Shown one piece after another: positions 37,272-45,698 of a stretch of DNA of 64,000 nt. The first letter of the stretch is position 1; the number at the start of each line of letters is the position of its first letter. The notes beneath the pieces were generated by a model. It was not told the origin of the DNA. It was given only the letters and a program-made list of their open reading frames with translations, and did not search any database. This DNA comes from Clostridium sp. BJN0013 (lineage in GTDB: Bacteria; Bacillota; Clostridia; Clostridiales; Clostridiaceae). Where the stretch lies: the NCBI RefSeq assembly GCF_040939125.1, contig NZ_CP162495.1, positions 2,790,001 to 2,854,000 on the forward strand, given 5' to 3'. The translations under genes and the position numbers were made by a program.

Positions 37272-37475
37272 CTAAATACCCGGTGGGATAATATCGTCAA
37301 TTGTCCGGGTTTTCTTCGGCTTTTCAATGCCGTGCCATTGTTTGTGGCAGGTCCATAAATCAAAAAACAGTCCGATAGGCATAAGCCAGAATTCCTCTTC
37401 GTCCATGCCCATCTGAACTGTTCCATAATAAAGAAGCCGGGTAAAGACTTCAGCGTCCGTTACCCGACTTCCACG
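37272..37475 (-). CDS. -1 frameshift extension of the tail assembly chaperone (gpGT-like)
   Basis: A 67-codon frame in the -1 register that begins at the slippery site and ends 14 bases before the tape measure ATG. It reads VTDAEVFTRLLYYGTVQMG, then EEEFWLMPIGLFFDLWTCHK, with no start codon of its own. The fused product would be about 191 residues. The layout equals that of gpG/gpGT in lambdoid phages and their Firmicute counterparts. Confidence 0.85.
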   Translation of the reverse strand, partial: RGSRVTDAEVFTRLLYYGTVQMGMDEEEFWLMPIGLFFDLWTCHKQWHGIEKPKKTRTIDDIIPPGI

Positions 37476-37846
37476 TTTTTTGGAGTTTCTTCCTCGCTTT
37501 CAACATCGCGCTTTGTACCTTTAAACATCGCTTCGGTGATTGCGTTTTTATATGCTGCCAAGTCAAGAGGTGAAGTGAGAAGTTCTACCTCTTCCTCGGT
37601 AAGGAGTTCCTCCGGAGCATTCTTATTCTTAAGGTTGCGAATCAAAATGGATTGATTTGCCAGCAACGTAATAAGCCAAACAATCTCATCCAGTGCCATC
37701 TCGAAGTTCTCGGATTTCATCAGCTTTTCTCCGAGATTTTCAAGACCCCCATACCGACCGGCAATGCCTTTCGTCGCACGTGTGGTCAGAACCAGTTCAT
37801 AATCCTTGCCGCCTATGTTGATAGTGGCGCTTCTCTCATTATCCAT
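37460..37846 (-). CDS. Tail assembly chaperone (gpG-like)
   Basis: 128 residues: NIGGKDYELVLTTRATKGIA, RYGGLENLGEKLM, and an acidic tail ESEEETPKNVEVG. It is the short product of the chaperone pair that coats the tape measure protein before tail polymerisation. Four codons before its stop lies the heptamer A AAA AAC in the right register (37475-37481), where ribosomes shift by -1 to make the longer product. It lies 11 bases after the major tail gene. Confidence 0.88.
   Translation of the reverse strand: MDNERSATINIGGKDYELVLTTRATKGIAGRYGGLENLGEKLMKSENFEMALDEIVWLITLLANQSILIRNLKNKNAPEELLTEEEVELLTSPLDLAAYKNAITEAMFKGTKRDVESEEETPKNVEVG
37475..37481 (-). other. Slippery heptamer A AAA AAC for programmed -1 frameshift
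   Basis: The zero-frame codons are CCA AAA AAC GTG. Slippage on AAA AAC gives access to the 67-codon frame that runs to TAG at 37272. This heptamer is among the strongest known -1 sites. I did not identify a certain stimulatory stem downstream. Confidence 0.88.
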
Positions 37847-37857
37847 CTGTTTTCCTC

Positions 37858-38448
37858 CTATGGTTCCGGTGTATATACCGGCTCATAAACTTCAGTAAAC
37901 CAACCGGTGATGGTGGTCGATGAAACACCTGCGTCACCTTCAGTGACCTCTGCTTTCCATGGGTGTTTGCCCATGCCATCCAGTTTGTTACGGCGCATAA
38001 CCGTTCCTTCGATGGTTGGTGTAGAGAAGGTGATAGAATCCGCCTTTGTCTGCAGGTTGGTCGCAGGTAAGCCGAACTTCACACGATAGAGCCAAAAATA
38101 GCGATATGTTCCGTTTGCCTTTTGCGCTCTGAAGCCCACAGCAACGGGTGTACCCACATTCTCACTGGCAGAGATCAGCACACCATTGTCATCGGTTGAT
38201 GCACCGGTTAAATCCGCAGCGACTGTGGGTCCAATGTCATCCACGCCGAGGGTAAGAGTACCGCTGTTAAAATCTTTTACAACTTCTGCAGCACCGTCAT
38301 CCGCATATAAAATTGCTTCAACCAGTTCCACCGAAAGTTCAGCGGTGATGGCCTTAGCAAGCACCGAAGGTACAGCGTAGGTTTCTTCACCGTTGGAATC
38401 TTCGGTTATCTTTGAATAGTACAGTCTATCAAGACCGATAGTTGCCAT
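37858..38448 (-). CDS. Major tail tube protein
   Basis: 196 residues. MATIGLDRLYYSKITEDSNG and TLTLGVDDIGPTVAADLTGA... VAVGFRAQKANGTYRYFWLY match the phi13/TP901-type major tail protein family. The C-terminal VTEGDAGVSSTTITGWFTEV looks like the end of the tube fold, with no added Ig domain. It is encoded between the tail terminator-like gene and the chaperone. Confidence 0.9.
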   Translation of the reverse strand: MATIGLDRLYYSKITEDSNGEETYAVPSVLAKAITAELSVELVEAILYADDGAAEVVKDFNSGTLTLGVDDIGPTVAADLTGASTDDNGVLISASENVGTPVAVGFRAQKANGTYRYFWLYRVKFGLPATNLQTKADSITFSTPTIEGTVMRRNKLDGMGKHPWKAEVTEGDAGVSSTTITGWFTEVYEPVYTPEP

Positions 38449-38451
38449 ATG

Positions 38452-38793
38452 TTATTCCTCCAATCTATAATTTTTTGCCACGTCGATGGCATAATGGTGA
38501 TATCCTGTATCATCCTCATGACCGATATACCGACGCTCAGTCACTGTGAAATCAGCATTTAATAATGCCGTTGTGATCTGTCTTTTCCGCTCTAAGTAAT
38601 TATTCTTTGAGAACAGCGATATCCGTGCCTCTTGTACATCAAAGCTGGGGCGATTATCTGCATGGACTTCAAAGATATCTGAAAGTGGGGTTATCACGGC
38701 ATACTCATCCGGTGCCAAATCGGAAAAAACTCCGGTTTCCACAGGGAGCGATATAGCGGTTATGAGGGTATTCAGTTCTTCTAAAACTTTCAT
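38452..38793 (-). CDS. Tail terminator-like / minor structural protein
   Basis: 113 residues: MKVLEELNTLITAISLPVET, APDEYAVITPLSDIFEVHAD and RISLFSKNNYLERKRQI. Size, fold pattern and position directly after the HK97 gp10-like gene fit a tail terminator protein. It overlaps the gp10-like gene by 4 bases. No sequence signature proves the role. Confidence 0.75.
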   Translation of the reverse strand: MKVLEELNTLITAISLPVETGVFSDLAPDEYAVITPLSDIFEVHADNRPSFDVQEARISLFSKNNYLERKRQITTALLNADFTVTERRYIGHEDDTGYHHYAIDVAKNYRLEE

Positions 38794-39221
38794 ATCTTAC
38801 TGATCTCCTCCTCCAGCTTGGCTATCATTGCATTAGTACAAGATTTCCTGGATGCAGTTCTCGCTGGTTTCAAGAAAGGTTTTGCAGGCTGACCGTGCTT
38901 TCCATATTCAATAATGCTTGCAATTTTTGCATTACTCTCTCCATCAGACCTTGGCTCCGCGAAGCCGACTTTTACATTGAAGTTACCGTCTCTATCCTGC
39001 TTTGCATCTGATAGTCCTAATGAAGATATAAGCTCACCGGTACTCCTTGATGGGTATTTCGTATCCTTACCAACTACATCTCTCAGATTTCCTTTGACTT
39101 TATCCAGTACCACCTCACCACCGGCTTCTAAAACCTTTGGAAGAATGACATCCGTCCGGTCAGCTAACCGGGATACCTTTAAAAGAAATTCCTCCGGCAT
39201 CTTTACATTAACTTTTGCCAT
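38790..39221 (-). CDS. HK97 gp10-like tail/neck protein
   Basis: 143 residues from an ATG after GAGGTGATG. DVILPKVLEAGGEVVLDKVK, STGELISSLGLSDAK and IIEYGKHGQPAKPFLKPA are typical of the gp10 family of head-tail joining proteins; the IEYG...PFLxPA end is diagnostic. Ordered after the head closure gene, as in HK97-type phages. Confidence 0.88.
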   Translation of the reverse strand: MAKVNVKMPEEFLLKVSRLADRTDVILPKVLEAGGEVVLDKVKGNLRDVVGKDTKYPSRSTGELISSLGLSDAKQDRDGNFNVKVGFAEPRSDGESNAKIASIIEYGKHGQPAKPFLKPARTASRKSCTNAMIAKLEEEISKI

Positions 39222-39226
39222 ACCCA

Positions 39227-39562
39227 TCACCTCACAGTCGATTCCAGCTTTTCTGCCAAAACCTCAATATACATTCCACGGCCTCTTACATCCTCAACAC
39301 TTAAAATCTGGTATCTTCCATCTTCGCATACTATGACCATTTCGGTTGTAACCTTAAGTCCGGAGATTTTCCTAAACCGAAACAGTGATGTTGCAGTGGA
39401 AAATGAAGCCATATTTGTCCATCGTTCACTGCCGTGTCTATCTTCCTTATAGGCTCTTAAGCTTGCGAGTATGTTATCACCTTTTTTAGCGAAACCTTCC
39501 GCATCCTTGACAGGTACTGTGCTGATGATATCGATGAAAGTGTTCATTTTCCCAAAACTCAT
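39227..39562 (-). CDS. Phage head closure / head-tail adaptor
   Basis: 111 residues: SFGKMNTFIDIISTVPVKDA and ICEDGRYQILSVEDVRGRGM... EVLAEKL fit the SPP1 gp16-like head closure family. It starts inside the end of the upstream connector gene. The start at 39562 is chosen because of the upstream AAGGTGTGAG. Confidence 0.82.
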   Translation of the reverse strand: MSFGKMNTFIDIISTVPVKDAEGFAKKGDNILASLRAYKEDRHGSERWTNMASFSTATSLFRFRKISGLKVTTEMVIVCEDGRYQILSVEDVRGRGMYIEVLAEKLESTVR

Positions 39563-39563
39563 C

Positions 39564-39881
39564 TCACACCTTCCAATCCCGGTCAAGCCGTAGAAGTAGG
39601 TTTATCGTGTTCCATACCTGCTGACCTGCTTGCACACTATCGGCAAAGAAACCAGCCGTTGAGCCATCTCTGCTTTCATAGAAATGGCTCGCCAGCATGA
39701 TTATTGCCTGTTCAGTAGTAGGTGGCATTGGGTTTTCCGTGTAATAGCCTTCAGCGACATGTTGGTAACTCTCCGCATAGGAGACAGCCGCTTTGATGTA
39801 ATGTAACAGAAGGCCGTCGTCTGCATCATGCGACATAATTAAGTTTGCTTTTACTTTAGGCAGAAGATTATCCGTTGTCAT
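39564..39881 (-). CDS. Head-tail connector (gp6/gp15-like)
   Basis: 105 residues: LPKVKANLIMSHDADDGLLL, YIKAAVSYAESYQHVAEG and AIIMLASHFYESRDGS. This all-helical pattern (phage_connect family) is the adaptor that sits below the portal ring. It lies between the head fibre-like gene and head closure gene. Confidence 0.87.
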   Translation of the reverse strand: MTTDNLLPKVKANLIMSHDADDGLLLHYIKAAVSYAESYQHVAEGYYTENPMPPTTEQAIIMLASHFYESRDGSTAGFFADSVQAGQQVWNTINLLLRLDRDWKV

Positions 39882-39903
39882 ACTGACTGCCTCCTTCCAG
39901 TGA

Positions 39904-40119
39904 TTATTCGTCTGCCGCCATCAAACCAGCCGCTTTTAGCTTAGCAAGCAGAGCATTGAAATCTGTGACCAGACCTGCTACATCGGTAGCAGTGCTATCT
40001 GCTTGATTCTCTGAAATAGGAAGCCCCGTTACCGAGGCCTCCTGTTTAATCTCTAACGTTCCACCAATGACGGTTTTATCGCCGCCCTGTTCGGTGTAAT
40101 TCTTTGTGTTGTAGCTCAT
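39904..40119 (-). CDS. Head fibre-like small protein
   Basis: 71 residues: MSYNTKNYTEQGGDKTVIGG, TLEIKQEASVTGL and ADSTATDVAGLVTDFNALLAK. It matches the short Firmicute proteins annotated as head fibre protein, found just after the capsid gene. The N-terminal region likely binds the capsid and the C-terminal part forms a trimeric helix. Decoration function is inferred. Confidence 0.8.
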   Translation of the reverse strand: MSYNTKNYTEQGGDKTVIGGTLEIKQEASVTGLPISENQADSTATDVAGLVTDFNALLAKLKAAGLMAADE

Positions 40120-40131
40120 AATGCACCTCCG

Positions 40132-41340
40132 TTATGCTTTCTGCTGAAGTACCTTAATGGCTTCAGGCAGAATTAGTTTTCCGTCTACACGCTGAGTAGC
40201 AACAAAGCCTACCTGGCCGGTAACGGCAAAGAGTTCATTTAGTCTCTTAAATACACGGCCTTGACGGTCGGCTACCCAGTAATAGCTGAAATCACCGAAT
40301 GCGATTGTCTTCGCTCCTGCTTCAATAGCAGGCACGTAAGAAGATGTGAAAAGCGGACGGTTAAGAATGGTATCCGGAGTTCCTGCCTGTATAGATGGCT
40401 GCCATAGGTACTGACCTTGACCGTCTTTCAGCTTACGAATTGCCTTTACTGTTGAGTCGTTCATGATGAATACAGACTTATTACGATAAGGTGCTTTTAA
40501 TGAATAGAACAGGTCAAGCACTTCATCGAGGGTGATAGCTGTAGCACCCGCAGTAGTTACACCGAGTTGTGCTCCTCCTGTGGCTGCAAGAATACCTGTT
40601 GGTTTACCGGAACCGTCACCTGTGAAGAAAGCTTCCTCTTCCTTGTTACCGATACGTCTTGCAAATTCCCTTGAAATATAGGGTTCAAGTTCAAATACAC
40701 TATCGTTTAGAAGTTCCTCAGAAACCTTAATCATCGTACCTAGCTTATAGGCTCCAATAGATACTTGACCAAAGCTATCGTCACTTTCAGGGATTGTACC
40801 TTCCTCATCAATCCATGATGCTGTTCCCTTGGATGCAACCACCGGAATTTTTCTATCGCCGGAAGCGGTTGTGATGACTTTAGCCAGCCTACGGAAGAGA
40901 TTCTCATCCTCCAATGCCTCGACAAGAGTTCTCTCAAACTCGTCAGGGACTAAGTATCCACCTTCTGAGTCTGTGCCAATCTTAAGAGCATTTTTTACGG
41001 TGGGATCAAGACCCTCACCGGCACGTGTACGCATAGCATTCCAGAATGCTTTCCTGTATTCGTCAGTTGCTCTTCCGGTTTTGCCTTCCAGTTGGGGAGT
41101 GGCAGGCTTACCTGTTAAGGGATTAGCCATAGGAGCATTAAGTTCCGCATCCAATATGGCCTGTTTTTCCAAACGGTCGATTTCCTTACCAAGAGCAATA
41201 ACATCAGCTTCCATTTTGTTGTAAGTTGCCTCATCCTCAGCAGAAATCAAACCATCTGTGCCACGCTTGGTATCTAAGAACGCTTTGGTAGCGTCCCATG
41301 CTTTGGCGCGTTTCTCGCGCAGTTCTAAAATCTTGTTCAT
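40132..41340 (-). CDS. HK97-type major capsid protein
   Basis: 402 residues. Residues 1 to about 100 are the charged coiled-coil scaffold (delta) domain, removed by the protease encoded upstream. The capsid fold follows: EGGYLVPDEFERTLVEALED, KIPVVASKGTASWIDEEGTI, SVFELEPYISREFARRIGNK, EEAFFTGDGSGKPTGIL and FGDFSYYWVADRQGRVFKRL. It forms the icosahedral shell. AGGAGG lies upstream of the ATG. Confidence 0.96.
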   Translation of the reverse strand: MNKILELREKRAKAWDATKAFLDTKRGTDGLISAEDEATYNKMEADVIALGKEIDRLEKQAILDAELNAPMANPLTGKPATPQLEGKTGRATDEYRKAFWNAMRTRAGEGLDPTVKNALKIGTDSEGGYLVPDEFERTLVEALEDENLFRRLAKVITTASGDRKIPVVASKGTASWIDEEGTIPESDDSFGQVSIGAYKLGTMIKVSEELLNDSVFELEPYISREFARRIGNKEEEAFFTGDGSGKPTGILAATGGAQLGVTTAGATAITLDEVLDLFYSLKAPYRNKSVFIMNDSTVKAIRKLKDGQGQYLWQPSIQAGTPDTILNRPLFTSSYVPAIEAGAKTIAFGDFSYYWVADRQGRVFKRLNELFAVTGQVGFVATQRVDGKLILPEAIKVLQQKA

Positions 41341-41355
41341 AATCTTTTCCTCCTA

Positions 41356-42054
41356 TTAATGAATGATGTTGTTGAGCCGCTTCTCCAGTGAATCAGCGGA
41401 TATACCTTTTTTGACAGGGGTTTTCTTGGGACATACCTTATCAAGTAACGAATTTGTGACAGCCCTACGGCTGAAAGCATAGGTGAAGTCATCTTGCTGA
41501 ATGCGCTTTTTCTCATCCTCCAAAATGTCATCTGCAAAGCCGAGTTCTATTGCCTTATTAGCATTCAGCCAGGTTTCCGCATCCATGAGGTGAGAAAGCT
41601 TAGTCCTTGATAAGCCGGTCTTGATTTCATAGGCATTGATGATGCTTTCCTTTACCTCCGAGAGCATAGCGATGGCTTTTTGCATCTCTTCGCTGTCACC
41701 GATTGCTACGGTCAAGGGGTTATGGACCATCATCAGTGCAGTAGGTGCCATAAACACAGTTGTTCCAGCCATAGCAATTACAGAGGCGGCAGATGCAGCA
41801 ATTCCGTCAATCTTGATGGTCACTTTGCCTTTATAGTCCATAAGCATGGTGTAAATCTGGCTTGCTGCAATGCAATCACCACCTGGTGAATTCAGCCAAA
41901 TAACAATGTCACCCTCACCGGCAAATAAATCTGATTTAAAAGCCTTAGGGGTGACATCATCATCAAACCATGATTCCTCGGCAATCACGCCGTCGAGGTA
42001 TAACGTTCGGGTGCCAGATTTCTCATCCTTTACCCAGTTCCAAAATTTCTTCAT
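41356..42054 (-). CDS. ClpP-like prohead maturation protease
   Basis: 232 residues. The ClpP fold is clear: VIWLNSPGGDCIAASQIYTM, IDGIAASAASVIAMAG with catalytic S88, and LMMVHNPLTVAIGD with the histidine. The third member is likely in LMDAETWLNANKAIELGFAD. It cleaves the delta domain from capsid subunits during head maturation. The ATG overlaps the end of the portal gene by 4 bases. Confidence 0.94.
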   Translation of the reverse strand: MKKFWNWVKDEKSGTRTLYLDGVIAEESWFDDDVTPKAFKSDLFAGEGDIVIWLNSPGGDCIAASQIYTMLMDYKGKVTIKIDGIAASAASVIAMAGTTVFMAPTALMMVHNPLTVAIGDSEEMQKAIAMLSEVKESIINAYEIKTGLSRTKLSHLMDAETWLNANKAIELGFADDILEDEKKRIQQDDFTYAFSRRAVTNSLLDKVCPKKTPVKKGISADSLEKRLNNIIH

Positions 42055-43313
42055 TGGGTTTCCTCCAATCTTTTTGTATTTGCAAACGCACCAGCGTCCT
42101 TTAATTTGGTCATAGCTCCATTAATGAGGTAGAGATCACCACCGAGTTCAACAGGTATTCGATCAAGGTTCTCCAACTCACGTATGTCATTTGCACTCAT
42201 CCATCCATTTTGTCTGGCTGTTGCGTAGCCACTCATACGGCTTACATAGTCACCTCGAAGTAAACCGTCCACGTTAAATTTGATGAAGACAGTATTTTTT
42301 TCACTTTCCATGAGAAGAGAACGAAACATATTTTGCTCCCAGCGCACTACCCAAGGATCAAGAGTGTATTTGACAAATTCTAGTGACTGCTGCTCAATAT
42401 TCGAAAAGCTACTTTTCTCAAGGTCAGCCAGCATATGAGGTGGTATTCTAAAAATACGGGCGATTTCATTAATCTGGAATTTTCGTGTCTCCAGAAACTG
42501 CGCTTGCTCGGGAGGTATACCTATCTGCTGATATTTCATACCTTCCTCCAACACTGCCACCCTGTGGGAGTTAGTTGAACCTTGATAAGCAGCGTTCCAG
42601 CTGTCTTTTACCTTTTGTGGGTCCTTGATTGTTCCCGGATGCTCCAGCACACCACCGGGTGCCGCTCCATTAGCAAAGAACTTCGCACCGTATTCTTCCG
42701 TAGCCATCGCAAGTCCAATGGCATTTTTGGCCATAGCAATCGGTGAATATCCCACTAATCCATCAAAACCCAAGCCGGGGATATGAAGCACATCAGATGG
42801 GTCGAGATAGACCAGACTGTCCTTGCCAAGGGTGGGCGCGTCCTCTATGCTTCGCTGATACAAATAAAAAAGCCGTCCGTTTTTATCTCGGTCGACTGTC
42901 ATTTTATTTGGCATAAGGGGATAGAGAGCAATAACCTCACCACGTGCGTTCCTTATAATCTGTGCGTAAGCATTACCCCATAATAAAAGATGACTCATCA
43001 GCGTTTCTCGGAACGTGAAGGAAGTCATCTCAGGGTTTGGCTCATCGTGGAGCAATCTATATAACGGATGTTGTAGATATTTTTCTTTTCCACCGCTATC
43101 GTTGTATTTGTAGACATGAAGCGGAAGTCCAGCTAATGTTTCGGCCAGTATTCTCACGCATGAATAGACCGCCGTCATTTGCATTGCCGTATGTTCATTG
43201 ACAGGTTTTCCGGCAGTAGTTCCTCCGAAAAAGAAACTGTAACGGCTTCCACTCAGACTATCCTTCGGCTTGTCACGAGCCTTAAATATTCCTTGTAATA
43301 TTCCCATTGACAT
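42051..43313 (-). CDS. HK97-family portal protein
   Basis: About 420 residues: MQMTAVYSCVRILAETLAGL, LLWGNAYAQIIRNARGEVIA, FDGLVGYSPIAMAKNAIGLA, and IARIFRIPPHMLADLEKSSF are portal family signatures. It makes the dodecameric DNA-entry ring. Two ATGs (43313 and 43307) and a GTG (43316) are possible starts; GGAG is 4 bases from the first ATG and 10 from the second. Confidence 0.94.
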   Translation of the reverse strand: MSMGILQGIFKARDKPKDSLSGSRYSFFFGGTTAGKPVNEHTAMQMTAVYSCVRILAETLAGLPLHVYKYNDSGGKEKYLQHPLYRLLHDEPNPEMTSFTFRETLMSHLLLWGNAYAQIIRNARGEVIALYPLMPNKMTVDRDKNGRLFYLYQRSIEDAPTLGKDSLVYLDPSDVLHIPGLGFDGLVGYSPIAMAKNAIGLAMATEEYGAKFFANGAAPGGVLEHPGTIKDPQKVKDSWNAAYQGSTNSHRVAVLEEGMKYQQIGIPPEQAQFLETRKFQINEIARIFRIPPHMLADLEKSSFSNIEQQSLEFVKYTLDPWVVRWEQNMFRSLLMESEKNTVFIKFNVDGLLRGDYVSRMSGYATARQNGWMSANDIRELENLDRIPVELGGDLYLINGAMTKLKDAGAFANTKRLEETQ

Positions 43314-43325
43314 CACTCTCCTTTG

Positions 43326-44972
43326 CTAAAAAATAAGCAGACCACGTTCATCATAAACAGAAGAACCGGTCCCTCCGCCACAGCGAATTGCACGGTCGAG
43401 TGCCATAATCGTGGCAACTGCACCATCAATCTTCTCAGTGGACTTTTCTTTGTCTGCCTTTATGTTTCCGGCAGGATCAGTTCGTATATAGATATTATCC
43501 ATCATCCAGCGAAGAATCGGATGTCCACCATGGGCAAGCTTTTGTTCTAAGGTCAGTTTCATCAGTTCTTTGGTCGGTGGAGACATATCTTTAAAGCCTT
43601 GACCGAACGGAACAACCGTAAAGCCGAGGTTTTCAAGATTCTGCGTCATTTGAACAGCACCCCACCGGTCGAAGGCTATTTCTCTAATGTTATATTTTGT
43701 TCCAAGTTCTTCAATAAAAGCCTCAATGAAACCGTAATGCACCACATTGCCTTCCGTGGTTTTAAGAAACCCTTGCTTTTCCCATACATCATAATTTACA
43801 TGGTCACGTCGAACCCGCAAATCGATGTTGTCCTCCGGTATCCAAAAGAATGGCATAACAGAGTATTTATCATCCTCATCCAATGGGGGAAAGACCAGCA
43901 CGAAAGCCGTGATATCCGTACTGCTCGATAGGTCAAGACCTCCGTAGCAAACTCGCCCATGCAGTGATTCTGGGTTAACGACAAATGCACAGGCATCCCA
44001 TTTTTCCATAGGCATCCACCGCACTGCCTGTTTGACCCATTGATTGAGCCTAAGTTGCCTAAAACTGTTCTCTTCGGCAGGATTCTGTCTTGCTGACTCA
44101 AAGGCCGCTTTAACTTTATCCATGCTGACCGTGATTCCCAGCGAGGGATTCGCTTTCTTCCACACCTTTGGATCAGTCCAGTCATCCTCTAAAGCAGCAC
44201 CATATATTACAGGATAAAAGGTAGGATCATTTTTTCTTCCATCTATGATATCCAAAGCCTTCTGATGTACCTCCCAGCAGATACTGTTCTGATTGTCCCC
44301 GGCAGTGGTTATAAGGAAATACAGCGGCTGCATTCTGGCATCACCGCTACCTTTAGTCATAACATCGAAGAGCTTTCTGTTCGGTTGGGTGTGAAGTTCG
44401 TCAAACACCACTCCGTGGGTATTAAATCCGTGCTTGTTGCTGACATCGGCTGACAGCACTTGATAAATACTGCCCGTAGGTTGATAGATGAGTCGCTTTG
44501 TTGAGTCAAGGATTTTCACTCGTTTTGCTAAAGCAGGACACATCCGCACCATATCCGCTGCAACGTTAAAAACAATGGATGCCTGGTTTCGGTCAGCAGC
44601 ACAGCCGTAAACCTCGGCACGTTCCTCGTTGTCTCCGCATGTGAGCAACAGGGCAACAGCCGCCGCAAGCTCACTTTTTCCCATCTTTTTCGGTATTTCC
44701 ACATAAGCAGTATTGAACTGCCGATAACCGTTCGGCTTTAAAATTCCAAACACATCACGGATAATCCGCTCTTGCCAGTCGATAAGTTCAAATGGCTTAC
44801 CCGCCCATGTACCTTTGGTATGGGAGAGAGCCTCAATAAAGGCTACGGCATAATCAGCGGTGGACTTATCGTAGACAGAATCAGCCGCTTTAAATATTGT
44901 TGGTGTGTATTTCTTGAGTTTTCGTATATCCGCCGCCTCCTTTGCACATAAAAATAGACCTGCATCATGCAA
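43326..44972 (-). CDS. terL: Terminase large subunit
   Basis: 548 residues from a TTG. The ATPase part has YVEIPKKMGKSELAAAVALL (Walker A-like) and HGVVFDELHTQP (Walker B); the nuclease part has YGGLDLSSSTDITAFVLVFP and later DKEKSTEKIDGAVATIMALD. It packages DNA into proheads. The start is uncertain: the frame stays open upstream to position 45041, where an ATA codon follows the DUF5049 stop at a suitable distance from GGAGAAGAGG. That extension would add about 23 residues that look like coding sequence (ENSAQKGSVSRTNRFEG). Confidence 0.94.
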   Translation of the reverse strand: MHDAGLFLCAKEAADIRKLKKYTPTIFKAADSVYDKSTADYAVAFIEALSHTKGTWAGKPFELIDWQERIIRDVFGILKPNGYRQFNTAYVEIPKKMGKSELAAAVALLLTCGDNEERAEVYGCAADRNQASIVFNVAADMVRMCPALAKRVKILDSTKRLIYQPTGSIYQVLSADVSNKHGFNTHGVVFDELHTQPNRKLFDVMTKGSGDARMQPLYFLITTAGDNQNSICWEVHQKALDIIDGRKNDPTFYPVIYGAALEDDWTDPKVWKKANPSLGITVSMDKVKAAFESARQNPAEENSFRQLRLNQWVKQAVRWMPMEKWDACAFVVNPESLHGRVCYGGLDLSSSTDITAFVLVFPPLDEDDKYSVMPFFWIPEDNIDLRVRRDHVNYDVWEKQGFLKTTEGNVVHYGFIEAFIEELGTKYNIREIAFDRWGAVQMTQNLENLGFTVVPFGQGFKDMSPPTKELMKLTLEQKLAHGGHPILRWMMDNIYIRTDPAGNIKADKEKSTEKIDGAVATIMALDRAIRCGGGTGSSVYDERGLLIF

Positions 44973-45041
44973 GCCTTCAAATCTATTTGTACGAGAAACA
45001 GAGCCTTTTTGGGCACTGTTCTCTGGTTGGTATTTAGTTAT

Positions 45042-45221
45042 TTATTCCTCTTCTCCGGTCAGAATGAATTGGGCATAGGCACTGGTGTTATCCAAAATGT
45101 AAGCAAGCAACTCGTCATATCCTTCTCGCAGAGCAATTTCCTGCACTTTCCGCACATCAAACATATTCGTTTCACCTGTATCGCGGATGGCAAGTATCTG
45201 TTCCTTTATCTTCTTATCCAT
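45042..45221 (-). CDS. DUF5049 small phage protein
   Basis: 59 residues: MDKKIKEQILAIRDTGETNM, DVRKVQEIALREGYDELLA and YAQFILTGEE. The family is found next to the terminase and GGCT genes in clostridial prophages. Function unknown. AAAGGAGG precedes the ATG at 45221, which lies within the end of the GGCT gene. Confidence 0.85.
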   Translation of the reverse strand: MDKKIKEQILAIRDTGETNMFDVRKVQEIALREGYDELLAYILDNTSAYAQFILTGEEE

Positions 45222-45663
45222 TTTCAACCTCCTTTGAATCCTCTACAGCCTGCTTTAGAATACCGATATCGAAATCTGCACTCTTGTAACCCTCTAGGAT
45301 GACGCTGTAATAATAGCAACTGGGAGTGCCAAGCGGTCTGCCATCGTTCATGATATACACCATAGTTTCCACGTTCTTTTTCCCAAGTCTCACTTTGACC
45401 ATTTCCTTTCGGTAAAGGAACGGGAAACCCTCGTAGCGGTCAAGTGCCGCTTCGTCTGCCGGGGTAATCTCCCACAAAAGACATGGCACCGTCTTGCTCT
45501 TAAAAGGCTCCACAGTTGCCACAGAGCCGCCGTGTCCGCCTCGAAACAATAACTGGTAGTCCTTTAAAACAACCGGCCCAATCGGCTTTGCTGTGGGGCA
45601 ACGGTGCGCCATTTGCTCAAGGTTAAGGTTTGAGCCATAGGCAAGATAAAATGTTTTATTCAT
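45214..45663 (-). CDS. Gamma-glutamylcyclotransferase-fold (GGCT/AIG2) protein
   Basis: 149 residues with the family signature at the N-terminus, FYLAYGSNLNLEQMAHRCPT, then WEITPADEAALDRYEGFPFL with the catalytic-type Glu. GGCT proteins cyclise gamma-glutamyl groups and so can remove or process gamma-glutamyl amide links. It follows the amidoligase gene by 35 bases. That pairing is a known theme in phage peptide-modification cassettes, where GGCT may reverse or process the ligation. AAAGGAGGACAAAG-like region precedes the ATG. Confidence 0.9.
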   Translation of the reverse strand: MNKTFYLAYGSNLNLEQMAHRCPTAKPIGPVVLKDYQLLFRGGHGGSVATVEPFKSKTVPCLLWEITPADEAALDRYEGFPFLYRKEMVKVRLGKKNVETMVYIMNDGRPLGTPSCYYYSVILEGYKSADFDIGILKQAVEDSKEVENG

Positions 45664-45698
45664 AATCTTTGTCCTCCTTATTTTTACGGGGCAACCGG

